Positions 45,541-54,518 of a DNA stretch of 64,000 bases are shown here, in pieces (the stretch's first letter is position 1; every line of letters starts with the position of its first letter). The stretch lies in assembly GCA_023384675.1 (NCBI GenBank), contig JAHDVK010000013.1, forward strand, positions 1 through 64,000, given 5' to 3'. The notes under the pieces were generated by a model. The model saw only the letters and a list, made by a program, of their open reading frames with translations. It was not told where the DNA came from and ran no database searches. The translations under genes and the position numbers were made by a program. The DNA comes from Bryobacteraceae bacterium. Its GTDB lineage: Bacteria > Acidobacteriota > Terriglobia > Bryobacterales > Bryobacteraceae.

Positions 45541-46470
45541 TCAGTCGGTCCTCAGGGTCTGCGCGATGTAGGGGCGCAGTTGCTCATAGGTCAGCTTGCC
45601 GGGATGATACAGGCGGACGATGCCCGAGGGATCGATCACACTCAACGTGGGCGTGGTGGAAGCGCCCCAATTCCTGAACGTCTCCTCGCTGACCGGCACG
45701 GAAAGCCCCGGAATCTCCCCAAAATGCTTGGCGCGGATGGTTTCAATGTATTTCAGCTCGTCCTCGCGCGTGGCTTCCTCGCCGCCCGCCACGTAGCCGT
45801 AGGGTTGCGTGGGGCCGACGATGGCCAGCCGCTCGCCGAACTCCGCTTTGAGCTGAGCCAGCGCCGGCGCCTGCTGTTTGCAGTCGCCGCACCAATGCGC
45901 CCAGAAGAACAGGATCACGGTTTTGCCGCGCAGCGCGCCGAGCGCCGGCGGCCGCGCGCCCAGCCATTCGTCCATCTCGAGCGCGGGCGCGGGCTTGCCC
46001 TCGAGCGTGATCAGATTCAGGTTCTTCTGGATGCGCGTGCGGATCGAGGTCTCGCGCCAGCGCGCGACTTCCTCCTGCAGGAATGCTACCGCCTCGGACG
46101 TCTGCCCCTGCGCGTGCAATGCCTGCGCCTGCACTTCGATCGAAGCCCCCAGCGCGAGCGGCAAGGATGTCTCATCGTCCAACGCCCGCGACTTCAGCAT
46201 CGCAAGCGCCGCATCGCGCGTGCGCTGCGCGATTTCGTTCGCGGCTCCGTACTCCTTGGCGGCCAGCCGGTTGCGCGCCAGCCACGAGTGGGCTTCCAGC
46301 CACGCGGCATTCCTGCCTTCGCGCGCGGCGTAATCCTCCACGCGGCGCACGGCGCCTTCGAAATCACCCCGCGCCAGAACGACGCGGGTTTCACGGACGA
46401 TTGGCGGGCGCGGCTGCGCCGACGCAAGAAACGAGGCGGCAAAAATCATCGGGATCAGCAAAAGTTTCAT
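45541..46470 (-). CDS. exported TlpA-like thioredoxin-domain protein
   Basis: A 309-residue exported protein with a signal peptide (MKLLLIPMIFAASFLASA). The N-terminal ~150 residues form a helical repeat, and the C-terminal half is a TlpA/ResA-type thioredoxin fold with the redox pair Cys194 and Cys197 (WCGDC), plus the cis-proline region in TTPTLSVIDPSG. It probably reduces disulfides of periplasmic or exported proteins. It starts at the ATG at 46470. The next downstream gene begins 6 bp after its stop. Confidence 0.8.
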   Translation of the reverse strand: MKLLLIPMIFAASFLASAQPRPPIVRETRVVLARGDFEGAVRRVEDYAAREGRNAAWLEAHSWLARNRLAAKEYGAANEIAQRTRDAALAMLKSRALDDETSLPLALGASIEVQAQALHAQGQTSEAVAFLQEEVARWRETSIRTRIQKNLNLITLEGKPAPALEMDEWLGARPPALGALRGKTVILFFWAHWCGDCKQQAPALAQLKAEFGERLAIVGPTQPYGYVAGGEEATREDELKYIETIRAKHFGEIPGLSVPVSEETFRNWGASTTPTLSVIDPSGIVRLYHPGKLTYEQLRPYIAQTLRTD

Positions 46471-46513
46471 GAAAGTGGATTCGCTACCTAGAATAGATGA
46501 GTCACGGAGCGAA

Positions 46514-47536
46514 TCAGACGCCAAGATACTGCCGCGTCCACGCGAGGCTCGCCTCGAAATCCTCGCGCTCGCGCGCCGCGGCCTGATCCTTCGGGACCGG
46601 CGGCAGCGGCGGCTGCGGCTTGCCCTTGGCGGCGATCGCGAGGAAACGGGCGAATTCGTGAGCCAGCACACGCTCGTAGCCCTGCCAGAACTCCGGCTTG
46701 CGCCAGGCGAACGTGCGCGGCCCGGTGACGATGATTTCCAGCGACATCGTCTTGCCCGGGCACAGATCCATGAATTTCTTCATCAGCGGTCCGATCTCGA
46801 CGTTGCCCTCGCCCGTGCGGGTCCACCGGACCACGGTACCGTCGTCGGTATCCCACAGCGCGCTGTCGCGGATGTGCGACGTAAGAATATGCGGCGCGAG
46901 CGTTTCGAGCGTCAGATGCGGATCTTCGATTGTCCACAGCGGATTGCCCGAGTCGAAACACGCGCCCACGAAATCCGGCCCCGCGGCCTCGATCAGCGAT
47001 TTCAACTCGCGCGCCTGCATGTCGCCGGAGTGGTTCTCGATGGCGATTTTCAAACCGCCGTCCATCACCTGCGAACGCACGGCGCGCAGCACCTTTACGG
47101 TGTCCTCGATGCGCGCTTCGATGCCGCCGGGCGATTTCCGGTCGGCCATCGATCCGAGGAACGCGCGCACGATCTTCGAGCCGGCGATGCGGGCGGCGCG
47201 CACCACGCGTAAGAGCTGTTCCCCGGCGTTGCCCTGTTTGGGGTCGAACGCCGCCGATGTCGGACAGATCGAGCGCATGCCGATTTCGAGTTCGACATTC
47301 AACTGCCGCGCCCGCTCGCCCACCTTGCGGACGTGCTCGTCCTCGAGCGAACCCAGAAAGCGGATTTCAGAAAAATGCACCACGCGCGCGCCGTGCTTCG
47401 CGCAGTAGTCGAGGAACTGGAAAGCGTCCCAGCCTTGCGCGCGCAGGCTGAACAGGTCCACGCCCAGCTTCGGCGGCGCTATGGCGCCCACAGCGGCCGA
47501 AGCCGGCAACAGAGAAAGGAATTCGCGGCGCAGCAT
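46514..47536 (-). CDS. sugar phosphate isomerase/epimerase, exported
   Basis: A 340-residue xylose-isomerase-like TIM barrel protein. The N-terminus MLRREFLSLLPASAAVGAIA looks like a Tat-type signal (RREFL), suggesting export. Barrel elements are IENHSGDMQARELKSLI and FVGACFDSGNPLW, where Glu, His and Asp residues would bind a metal. This family includes isomerases, epimerases and endonucleases; the substrate is unknown. It is the first gene of a five-gene operon. Confidence 0.78.
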   Translation of the reverse strand: MLRREFLSLLPASAAVGAIAPPKLGVDLFSLRAQGWDAFQFLDYCAKHGARVVHFSEIRFLGSLEDEHVRKVGERARQLNVELEIGMRSICPTSAAFDPKQGNAGEQLLRVVRAARIAGSKIVRAFLGSMADRKSPGGIEARIEDTVKVLRAVRSQVMDGGLKIAIENHSGDMQARELKSLIEAAGPDFVGACFDSGNPLWTIEDPHLTLETLAPHILTSHIRDSALWDTDDGTVVRWTRTGEGNVEIGPLMKKFMDLCPGKTMSLEIIVTGPRTFAWRKPEFWQGYERVLAHEFARFLAIAAKGKPQPPLPPVPKDQAAAREREDFEASLAWTRQYLGV

Positions 47537-47611
47537 TCTACATATTATGTGCCGCTCGAAAAGAAAACGGGGGACCCGGGCGGATCCCCCGTTTGACTTG
47601 GACGTAGAGGA

Positions 47612-50600
47612 CTAGAAGTGGAACTTCAGACCGAACTGGATCTGCCGCGGGTTCTGCACCTGTCCCCCGATCACGCCAAAGCTGGCGGGAGCGGCGAGGC
47701 TCGCGCCCGGAGGCGCCCAGGACACATGGTTCAACGCATTGAAGAACTCCGCGCGGAAGTCGACGTAGTGGCGTTCCGTGAGGTTGAACTTCTTGCCGAT
47801 CGAAAAGTCCAGGTTGAAGAACCCCGGACCCTGCTCGGTGCCGATCGAGGAGTTGCCGAACGTGCCGTCGGCGGGTTGGCCGTAAGGGCACTGGCCGTTG
47901 TCCACGCCGCCGGCGCAGAAAAACGCGGTCCGGTCGGCCGTGGCCATCGGCAGGCCGAACCAGTTATCCACATTGCGCATGGATTCGTTCACCACCAGGG
48001 TGCGGTAGCGGTTTGCGCGCACGTTGCCGCGCACCGCCTGACCCGTGCGGTCCACCGCCCGGACCGTCATCGGCACGCCCGAGCGCGCCGCCATCGTGTA
48101 GTTGATGTTCCAGCCGCCGAAGATCTGGTTCAACACCGGGTCGTCGATGTCCACGGCTTGGCCCTTGCCGAAGGGCAGGTCATACATGCCGCCCACGGTC
48201 AGGTTGCTGCGGATATCGAAGAAGGCCCGGCCGCGGTTGGAGCGCCGGTCGTAGGCGTTCTGCCAGTAGGCGCCTTCGCTGGTGGTGAACCCGCTGCCGT
48301 AGTAGCCCAGGTTATCCGTCAGCGTCTTTCCGTAGGTGTAGCTGACCATGAACTCCAGGCCCGATGCGAAGCGCCGCCGGCCCATCATCTGCAGCGAATG
48401 GTAATCCATGGTCGCCGACGCCTGGGTGATCGCGATGTTGCCAAGATTCGGCAGCGAGTTGATCAACGGGCGCCGCAGGTTCAAGTTGGTCCAGGTAGAG
48501 AACGGGCCGGTTCCGGGAAGCGGCTGGTTGCCCTCGACCGGGGCGACCAGATGCGTGCCTTTCTGCGCGACATAGCCCGCCGAAATCGACGTGGCTCGGT
48601 CCATCTGGTATTCCAGCGTGAAGTTGATTTGGGACGTGGTCTGCGGACGCAGGTTGATGTCCCACGCGCGGCCCTGCAACTGCGGCACCACCGTGCCGGC
48701 CGGGCGCGGCATATCGAGGCGCAGATCCGCGGCCACGACGTCCGCGAAGCCCGTCCGGATTGTGCCGGGCGTCCTCACGTCGTAGCTGAAGTCCGTCTCG
48801 AGGAAGAAGGGCGGATTCAGGGGCAGCCGCAGGTTCGCGCCGGTGCCTTCCATGAAGCTCATATAGGCGTAGCCGCCGCGGACCACCAGCTTGTTATTGA
48901 AGCCGCCCGGGGTCCAGGCGAAGCCGAAGCGGGGCATGAACTGCTTGGTATAGCCGTTGTAAGTCGCGCGGCCGAGATCGGACTCGCCGGGGCGGATGAG
49001 CTGGCCGGTGACCGTGTTCACGTTCACCTGCCGGTCCGCCACTTCGTACAGCGGCTCCATGTACTCCCAGCGCATGCCGAAGTTGAGAGTCAGGTTCTTG
49101 GTCACCTTCCAGTCATCCTGGAAGAAGAGGGCCGAGCGCCAGCTGCGGTGACCCCACATGCCGGTGGCGGCCCCGCGGCCCTTGCGGGAGAGCTGGTCGA
49201 GCAGGAAATCGCCAAAGGCGAGTCCGCTGTAATTCGCCGTATAGACAAAGAGGCCCAGGGCGCCGTTGTTGCCGGCGTAGTAGCGGTTCTGCTGGTAGCG
49301 AGTGAATTGTCCGCCCATCTTCAGCAGGTGGCGTCCGCGCTGCCACGTCAGGTTGTTGTAGTAGATGAACTTGTTGTCGGCGGTGTCGCTGATGGTGGCG
49401 GCGGAGCCGATGCCCGTGAGACCGTCGCCGAGCGTCACTGAACTGAGCCCCGGAATGGCCTGGCCGCCGGAAATGCCGAAGGCTTGGTTGCCGTTCTCGC
49501 CGAGCTGACCGGACCAGTCGATCGCGCGATCCTGGATGATAATTCGGGAGAACGCCACGCGCGCCTCATTCACAATTGCCGGCGAAAACGTGCGGACCCA
49601 GTTGATCACCGCCGACTGCGTGGGGCCGTCCTGGCCGCTCGTCATCGAAGTCGGCAAGGCGGCACGGCTGCCAAAGCTCTCATAGGAACCAATAGACCAG
49701 CGCCCGGAAAGGCTGTCCTTATCCGAAAGGCGGTAATCGAGCTTGATGTCGCCCTGGTGGTTCTTGAGCGTACTGGCGCTGGCTGAGCCAAAGTTGTTCG
49801 TTTGACCAAGTGCGCCCACGCCCGCCTGGTTCGGCAGCGGATACAGCGCCTGGTCGCCGAAAAGCTTCAGCGCCACCGGATTCACAATCCGCGATTGCGG
49901 AATCTGCTTATTCGGAAACGGATCGCCTGTGAGCGGATCGCGGATCACGTTCGGGAACATGCTCAAGTCCCCGTTGCGCCACGCCTGCGGCGCCACGGTC
50001 GCGTTCGCCGGCCCGCCGGCCCGCTGCTCCGTCCCCTCGTAATCCATGAAGAAGAACAGCTTGTCCCGCTTGATCGGACCACCGAGCGTGCCGCCAAAAA
50101 TGTTGCGCTTGAACCCCAACCGCGTCGCGGTCGCCGCGCTCCGATTACGGAAAAAGCCGTTGGCGTCCAGTTTGTCATTCCGCAGGAAGTGGAACAGGTT
50201 ACCGCGGAACTGGTTCGTGCCGCTCTTCAGCGTCATCATCACCGTCGCCCCGCCCGCGTTGCCGTAGTCGGCCGCGGCGTTGCCGGTCAACACCTTCACT
50301 TCTTCCAACGCATCCACGTTCGGCGAGTAGCCCACACGATTGTCGATGGAGTCGTTCACGTCCACGCCATCGAGCATGAAGTTGTTGGTCTGTTCACGGT
50401 TGCCATTGACATAGGGACGCGCGCCAAAACGGCTGTTCATCCCCTCCGGATTCGGCGACACCGCGCCCGGCACCAGCAGCGTCAAAGCAACGAAATTGCG
50501 GCTCTTCAGCGGCAGCGAGGTCAGCTTGGCCGACGTCAGCGTGTCGCCCGTTTGCGTCGATTCCGACTGCAAAATGGGCGCCACCCCCGTCACTTCCACC

Positions 50601-50956
50601 GTCTGCACCGATTCGCCGATCTCCAGCGCCACGTCCACACGGCTTGCCTGATTGCCCAGAATCCGCAAATCCGCCAGCGCAGCCGTCTTGAAGCCCGACA
50701 ACTCAACAGTCAACTTGTATGCCCCGGGAGGCAAAAACAACAGGTTGTAAATCCCCGCTTCGTTCGACGAACCGGGATACGTCAGATTCGTGCCTATGTT
50801 CGTTGCCACCACGCGCGCGCCAGGCACCACCGCGCCAGTGGGATCGGTTACAGTACCCGTGATCGACCCGGTGATCGTTTGAGCGGAAACTGACCCGCAA
50901 AAAACGGCCAAGGCGAGGGTAATCGCAGAAATTCGGACCATGTTTTTAGGATTCAT
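47612..50956 (-). CDS. TonB-dependent receptor with carboxypeptidase-like N-domain (Oar-like)
   Basis: A large outer-membrane protein, 1114 residues from the ATG at 50956. The N-terminus is a signal (MNPKNMVRISAITLALAVFCGSVSA) and a carboxypeptidase regulatory-like beta domain (TITGSITGTVTDPTGAVVPGARVVATN). A plug-like segment follows (FVALTLLVPGAVSPNPEG), then a long beta-barrel ending in aromatic FHF. Such proteins import siderophores, oligosaccharides or peptides in acidobacteria using TonB energy. A candidate promoter, TTGACT-16 bp-TTTACT, lies at 51003-51008 and 50981-50986. An ATG at 50998 is possible, but the promoter then overlaps it. Confidence 0.85.
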   Translation of the reverse strand: MNPKNMVRISAITLALAVFCGSVSAQTITGSITGTVTDPTGAVVPGARVVATNIGTNLTYPGSSNEAGIYNLLFLPPGAYKLTVELSGFKTAALADLRILGNQASRVDVALEIGESVQTVEVTGVAPILQSESTQTGDTLTSAKLTSLPLKSRNFVALTLLVPGAVSPNPEGMNSRFGARPYVNGNREQTNNFMLDGVDVNDSIDNRVGYSPNVDALEEVKVLTGNAAADYGNAGGATVMMTLKSGTNQFRGNLFHFLRNDKLDANGFFRNRSAATATRLGFKRNIFGGTLGGPIKRDKLFFFMDYEGTEQRAGGPANATVAPQAWRNGDLSMFPNVIRDPLTGDPFPNKQIPQSRIVNPVALKLFGDQALYPLPNQAGVGALGQTNNFGSASASTLKNHQGDIKLDYRLSDKDSLSGRWSIGSYESFGSRAALPTSMTSGQDGPTQSAVINWVRTFSPAIVNEARVAFSRIIIQDRAIDWSGQLGENGNQAFGISGGQAIPGLSSVTLGDGLTGIGSAATISDTADNKFIYYNNLTWQRGRHLLKMGGQFTRYQQNRYYAGNNGALGLFVYTANYSGLAFGDFLLDQLSRKGRGAATGMWGHRSWRSALFFQDDWKVTKNLTLNFGMRWEYMEPLYEVADRQVNVNTVTGQLIRPGESDLGRATYNGYTKQFMPRFGFAWTPGGFNNKLVVRGGYAYMSFMEGTGANLRLPLNPPFFLETDFSYDVRTPGTIRTGFADVVAADLRLDMPRPAGTVVPQLQGRAWDINLRPQTTSQINFTLEYQMDRATSISAGYVAQKGTHLVAPVEGNQPLPGTGPFSTWTNLNLRRPLINSLPNLGNIAITQASATMDYHSLQMMGRRRFASGLEFMVSYTYGKTLTDNLGYYGSGFTTSEGAYWQNAYDRRSNRGRAFFDIRSNLTVGGMYDLPFGKGQAVDIDDPVLNQIFGGWNINYTMAARSGVPMTVRAVDRTGQAVRGNVRANRYRTLVVNESMRNVDNWFGLPMATADRTAFFCAGGVDNGQCPYGQPADGTFGNSSIGTEQGPGFFNLDFSIGKKFNLTERHYVDFRAEFFNALNHVSWAPPGASLAAPASFGVIGGQVQNPRQIQFGLKFHF

Positions 50957-50980
50957 AGACTTTAACCCCATCTGGCTGAG

Positions 50981-51008
50981 AGTAAAGTCGAATCTCATCT
51001 GAAGTCAA
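50981..51008 (-). promoter_or_regulatory. candidate promoter of the TonB-dependent receptor gene
   Basis: On the minus strand TTGACT (rc of 51003-51008) and TTTACT (rc of 50981-50986) are separated by 16 bp. Transcription would begin about 15-25 nt upstream of the ATG at 50956. Confidence 0.45.
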
Positions 51009-51123
51009 GGGATAATCGGATTAAAAGATTGATCAAAAGATAGCCATTTGTGATGCGTTGCTCATCGTATATGTTCGAAGCCTTCAGGTGGCCCCTGTCG
51101 AGCATTCCTGCCAGAGAATTCGG

Positions 51124-52386
51124 CTACTCCACCCGCAACGCCCGATTCGCCGTGGCCGCCTTGCCGTGCGCGTTGCGAACGTACACAAAAAGGCGATAAT
51201 TGCCGGGCGCCGCCGGCAGCGTCACTTCACAGGTGTCGCCGGATCCCGCCACCGCGCCCGCAAGGGGCTCCACCGATGGCTCGCGATCGCCACCCGTGGA
51301 GGGATTGTCCGAAACATCGGGCCGCAAATCCCAACTGATCGCCAATGGAGATCCGTCGTGGCTCACCGCATGCACCCGCGCCCGTAACCGCGCGCCCGGC
51401 GGCACCCGCAGCCACGCTTCGCCCGGCTTCAGCACGCTCACCACCTCGAGCCGCTCGATCCGCGGCGCGCGCTTCTGCGGCCAGCGCCCGGTCCACGCCA
51501 TCGTCATCGCGTCCACCGTATCCAGCGGCGTCCCGTCGGGCAGAAACATCCCGTACCAGGTGTGGGTCTTCTCCTGCTTCTGGCCCCACAGGAAGACATA
51601 AGCACCCATAAATGCGGGACTGCTCGATTCCACCTTGCGGTAGGCATTGAGGTAGAAATCCGCCTTTGTGCTGCTCGGATCTTCCACCGGCAGCCCCCAG
51701 GGGGTCTTGGCCACTTCCCAGTGGCCGCGCGGGCCGAATTCGGTCACCATCCAAGGCTTCGTCCAGCCCTGCTCGCGCACGGCTTCGGCTACGCGCATCA
51801 TGCCGCCGTAGGTGTTGATCCCCACCGCATCGAGCGTTGGGGCGGTCTCTCGCAGTTCCCTCAACACCGCCTTGCCCCACCCGGCTGTCACCGTGATCAC
51901 CGGATGGCGCGGGTCCTCCTCCTTCACGATCCCGGCCAGCGCCTCGATCTCCCGCCAGACCTGCATGCGCTGCGCGTCCGTGGCATGATGCTCCACTTCG
52001 TTGCCCAGTGCGTAGATCAGCAGCGCAGGATGATCCCGGTACTCCCGCACCAGGGAGCGGACGCGCTCGCGCTGCTTCGCCACGGCCGCCGCACTGTCAT
52101 AGGAGAAGCCCTGGCGGGGCAACCCCAGCGGCAGGCCCAGCATCACCGACAGACCCAGGCGTTGCGCTTCGTCCATCGTCGCCCGGCCCGGCGGCGACCA
52201 CGTACGGACCGAATTTCCGCCCGCCTCCACCAGACGCTCGAGCGCCCGCGTGCCCCCCGCGCCGCGGATTGTATAGGGCTTGCCGTCGCGCAATAACTCA
52301 TACCCTTCGCCCTTCGCCACAAACCGGACTTCGCCCGCCGCCGCAATCCCCGCCAGCAATCCAACACCAACCACTATTCGCCACAT
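51124..52386 (-). CDS. glycoside hydrolase family 2-like TIM barrel, secreted
   Basis: A 420-residue secreted protein (signal MWRIVVGVGLLAGIAAAG) with a GH2-type TIM barrel. The acid/base Glu is in ALGNEVEHH (Glu130, GNE motif) and the nucleophile Glu is in MVTEFGPRGHWE (Glu216). A C-terminal beta-sandwich (RAPRIERLEVVSVLKPGEAW and later strands) follows. It may release beta-linked sugars from oligosaccharides. It is monocistronic by appearance and divergent from nothing close; a repeat-rich gap lies upstream. Confidence 0.78.
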   Translation of the reverse strand: MWRIVVGVGLLAGIAAAGEVRFVAKGEGYELLRDGKPYTIRGAGGTRALERLVEAGGNSVRTWSPPGRATMDEAQRLGLSVMLGLPLGLPRQGFSYDSAAAVAKQRERVRSLVREYRDHPALLIYALGNEVEHHATDAQRMQVWREIEALAGIVKEEDPRHPVITVTAGWGKAVLRELRETAPTLDAVGINTYGGMMRVAEAVREQGWTKPWMVTEFGPRGHWEVAKTPWGLPVEDPSSTKADFYLNAYRKVESSSPAFMGAYVFLWGQKQEKTHTWYGMFLPDGTPLDTVDAMTMAWTGRWPQKRAPRIERLEVVSVLKPGEAWLRVPPGARLRARVHAVSHDGSPLAISWDLRPDVSDNPSTGGDREPSVEPLAGAVAGSGDTCEVTLPAAPGNYRLFVYVRNAHGKAATANRALRVE

Positions 52387-52669
52387 GAGCCGCCGCTCCT
52401 TTCATCCACGATCATAGTGAACCCCGGCGTCGAATCCTACGAGACCAGACCAAACGTAGGGCGGGCTTCCAGCCCGCACGGAGCTTCAGCTCCGCCCATG
52501 CGAATACGGCGAACCGGCGTTTGGACCGGCTCTTCGAGCCGGGTGAGAGCGCGGTAACGGAGGCGTCCGGCAACGGAGATTCCCTGACTTCAGCGGCTTT
52601 CCAGAATTCGGCGAGAACAGCCAGGGGCTTGCCTCAGGCCGGCCCCTTCGGAGCGAATTCAGGCGTTCG
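52387..52669. other. intergenic region with dispersed repeat copy 1
   Basis: A 283-bp gap that holds the full-length copy of a ~200-bp dispersed repeat (52456-52654). Otherwise no gene is seen. Confidence 0.6.
52456..52654. repeat. ~200-bp dispersed intergenic repeat, copy 1
   Basis: It contains a string of small hairpins (GCGGGCT-TCC-AGCCCGC, GGAGCT-TC-AGCTCC, CCGGCGTTTGGACCGG) and shares them with copies at 54311-54466 and 57751-57941. The middle has diverged from the other two. Confidence 0.7.
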
Positions 52670-54097
52670 TTAGCGCGTGGAGGTGGGCGGGGCGGGGGCA
52701 GCGAAGCAGTAGAGGTGCGCGGCGGTGCGGACGAAAATGCGGCCTCGCGAAAGGGCCGGGGTGGCGTAGGATTCCTCGTCGAGAGGGTGGACGGAGACGA
52801 CTTTCCAGTCGCGGCCCCCTTCAATCACCACGAGTTTGCCCGCCTCGGAGACGAAATAGATGCGGCCGGAGGCGGCTACGGGAGAAGCGAAGTAGCTCTC
52901 GATGGCGTCGCGCAGGCGGCCCGCCTTGAGCACCTTGCCCGTTTGGGGGTCGAAGGAGGTGAGGATCCCGCCGTTTTTGACGATGTAGAGGACGTCCTGG
53001 TAGAGCAGCGGCGAGGGGACAACGCCGATGAAGCTCTTTTCGTAGCGCCATAGCTCGCGCGCCGGGGCGGCAGGGGTGGCGCCGTCGAGGCTGATGGCGG
53101 TGAGGCTCGAGGGGGACTTGATCGATTGCCAGGCGGCGTCCCACTCCTCGCGGGTGACGGTGCCGTCGCGGTCGCCCTTGTACCAGGCGATCTGGTGGAG
53201 CCAGGAGTCGCCATTGATCTCGGAGGCCTGGATGCGGCCGTCTTTATTCGTGTCGGCTCTATCGAGAGCCACTTCGAAGGGGAGGTCCTCTTCGTAGCCG
53301 TAGGAGAAGGCGTAGACGGTATTGCCGCTGAGGACGGGGCTGGCGACGACCGCGGGGCTCAGTCCGGGGTGGGACCAGGCGTGTTTGCCGGTGCTGGCGG
53401 AGTAGCCGTCGAAGTGGCGCGCCGAGACGGTGACGATTTCGGAGTCGCCGGCGGGGGTGCGTCGCAGCAGCGGCGTGGCCCAACCGCCTTCGTGGGGGCG
53501 GGGGGTCTTCCAGAGGGTTTCACCGTTGGCGAGGCTGAAAGCGGCGATCCATGACCCGCCGACGCGCTGGTCGACAGTGAGGATGAGGCTGGAGTTGGCG
53601 ATGATGGGGGCGGCGGAGAGACCTTCGGCGTTGGTGAAGGGGCCGAGGGGGGTTTTCCAGCGCAGGCTCCCATCGGGGGCGTAGGAGAACAAGCCGATGT
53701 CGCGGAAGAAGACGTAAACGTTTTCGCCGTCGGTGACCGGGGTGATCGAGGCGGGTTCGTTGAGTTTGTGGAGGATGCCGGCGGCGGCGCGGGGTTCGGC
53801 CCGCTCCCAAAGCAGTTTGCCGGAGGCGCGGTCGAAGCACTGGGTAAAGAGCTTGCCGTCGTCGAAGGCCGTGAGGAAGACGTGGCGGGCGGTCAGGATG
53901 GGGGAGGACTTGCCGGGGCGGACAGGGCTTTTCCACGCCAGTGTCCCAGGCGCGCCGGGATGGGCGGGGTAGCCTTCATCGGCAGCGATGCCGGAACCGT
54001 TGGGACCGCGGAAGCGGGTCCAATCCTCGGCGGGAGAAAGGGCGGGCAGGAGCAGGAGTGCGCCCGCGGAGAGACGAAGAATTGGATCCCAGAACAT
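52670..54097 (-). CDS. PQQ-like beta-propeller protein with EF-hand motif, secreted
   Basis: A 475-residue secreted propeller (signal MFWDPILRLSAGALLLLPALSPA; then DWTRFRGPNGSGIAADEG). It shares the start motif of the protein at 38995. An inserted calcium-binding-like loop is seen in RADTNKDGRIQASEI (EF-hand pattern) and GDRDGTVTREEW. The ATG at 54097 follows GGAGGGCTTG. The partner and ligand are unknown, although BamB-like docking or PQQ-family enzymes are options. Confidence 0.78.
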   Translation of the reverse strand: MFWDPILRLSAGALLLLPALSPAEDWTRFRGPNGSGIAADEGYPAHPGAPGTLAWKSPVRPGKSSPILTARHVFLTAFDDGKLFTQCFDRASGKLLWERAEPRAAAGILHKLNEPASITPVTDGENVYVFFRDIGLFSYAPDGSLRWKTPLGPFTNAEGLSAAPIIANSSLILTVDQRVGGSWIAAFSLANGETLWKTPRPHEGGWATPLLRRTPAGDSEIVTVSARHFDGYSASTGKHAWSHPGLSPAVVASPVLSGNTVYAFSYGYEEDLPFEVALDRADTNKDGRIQASEINGDSWLHQIAWYKGDRDGTVTREEWDAAWQSIKSPSSLTAISLDGATPAAPARELWRYEKSFIGVVPSPLLYQDVLYIVKNGGILTSFDPQTGKVLKAGRLRDAIESYFASPVAASGRIYFVSEAGKLVVIEGGRDWKVVSVHPLDEESYATPALSRGRIFVRTAAHLYCFAAPAPPTSTR

Positions 54098-54518
54098 CAA
54101 GCCCTCCGGCGAATCGAAACAATGCTGTGTAGTATAGACCAAAACGCGGGGGAACAGGCATTTCGGGGACTCAACCACCTAACTCCATAGAGGGATGTTG
54201 GCGCTCGGGGCGCAGTTGTGGGGCCAACACCGGAACTGCGGCTTTCAGAATGGCTTGTGGACGGCGGGCGGCGGGCAGGGACGAGTGGGGCCTGCCTGCA
54301 CTGGCTCCTCCGAAGAATGCTGCGAACCGGCGTTTGGACCGGCTCTTCGGGCCGATAGAGAGCGCGGTAACGGACGTGTCAGGCAACCGGGATTCCCCGG
54401 CTCGATGGAGCCAGAGCGGAAGGAAAATTGGGCGAACCTGGCCAAGGGCTCGTCTCAGGCCCCTTGGGACCGTCGGCCCGTCCCTGTCGGCCCCTGTCGG
54501 CCCCCCTATCGGCCTACA
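54098..54518. other. intergenic region with dispersed repeat copy 2
   Basis: A 421-bp gap without recognised gene. It contains repeat copy 2 (54311-54466), which lacks the left GCGGGCT hairpin, and otherwise shows nothing I can name. Confidence 0.55.
54311..54466. repeat. ~200-bp dispersed intergenic repeat, copy 2 (left-truncated)
   Basis: It matches copy 3 over GCGAACCGGCGT-T/C-TGGACCGGCTCTTCGGGCCG, GAGAGCGC, CGGACGTGTC, GGAGCCAGAGCGGAAG and AATTGGGCGAA/CTGGCC. The GCGGGCT hairpin at the left end is missing. Confidence 0.7.
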
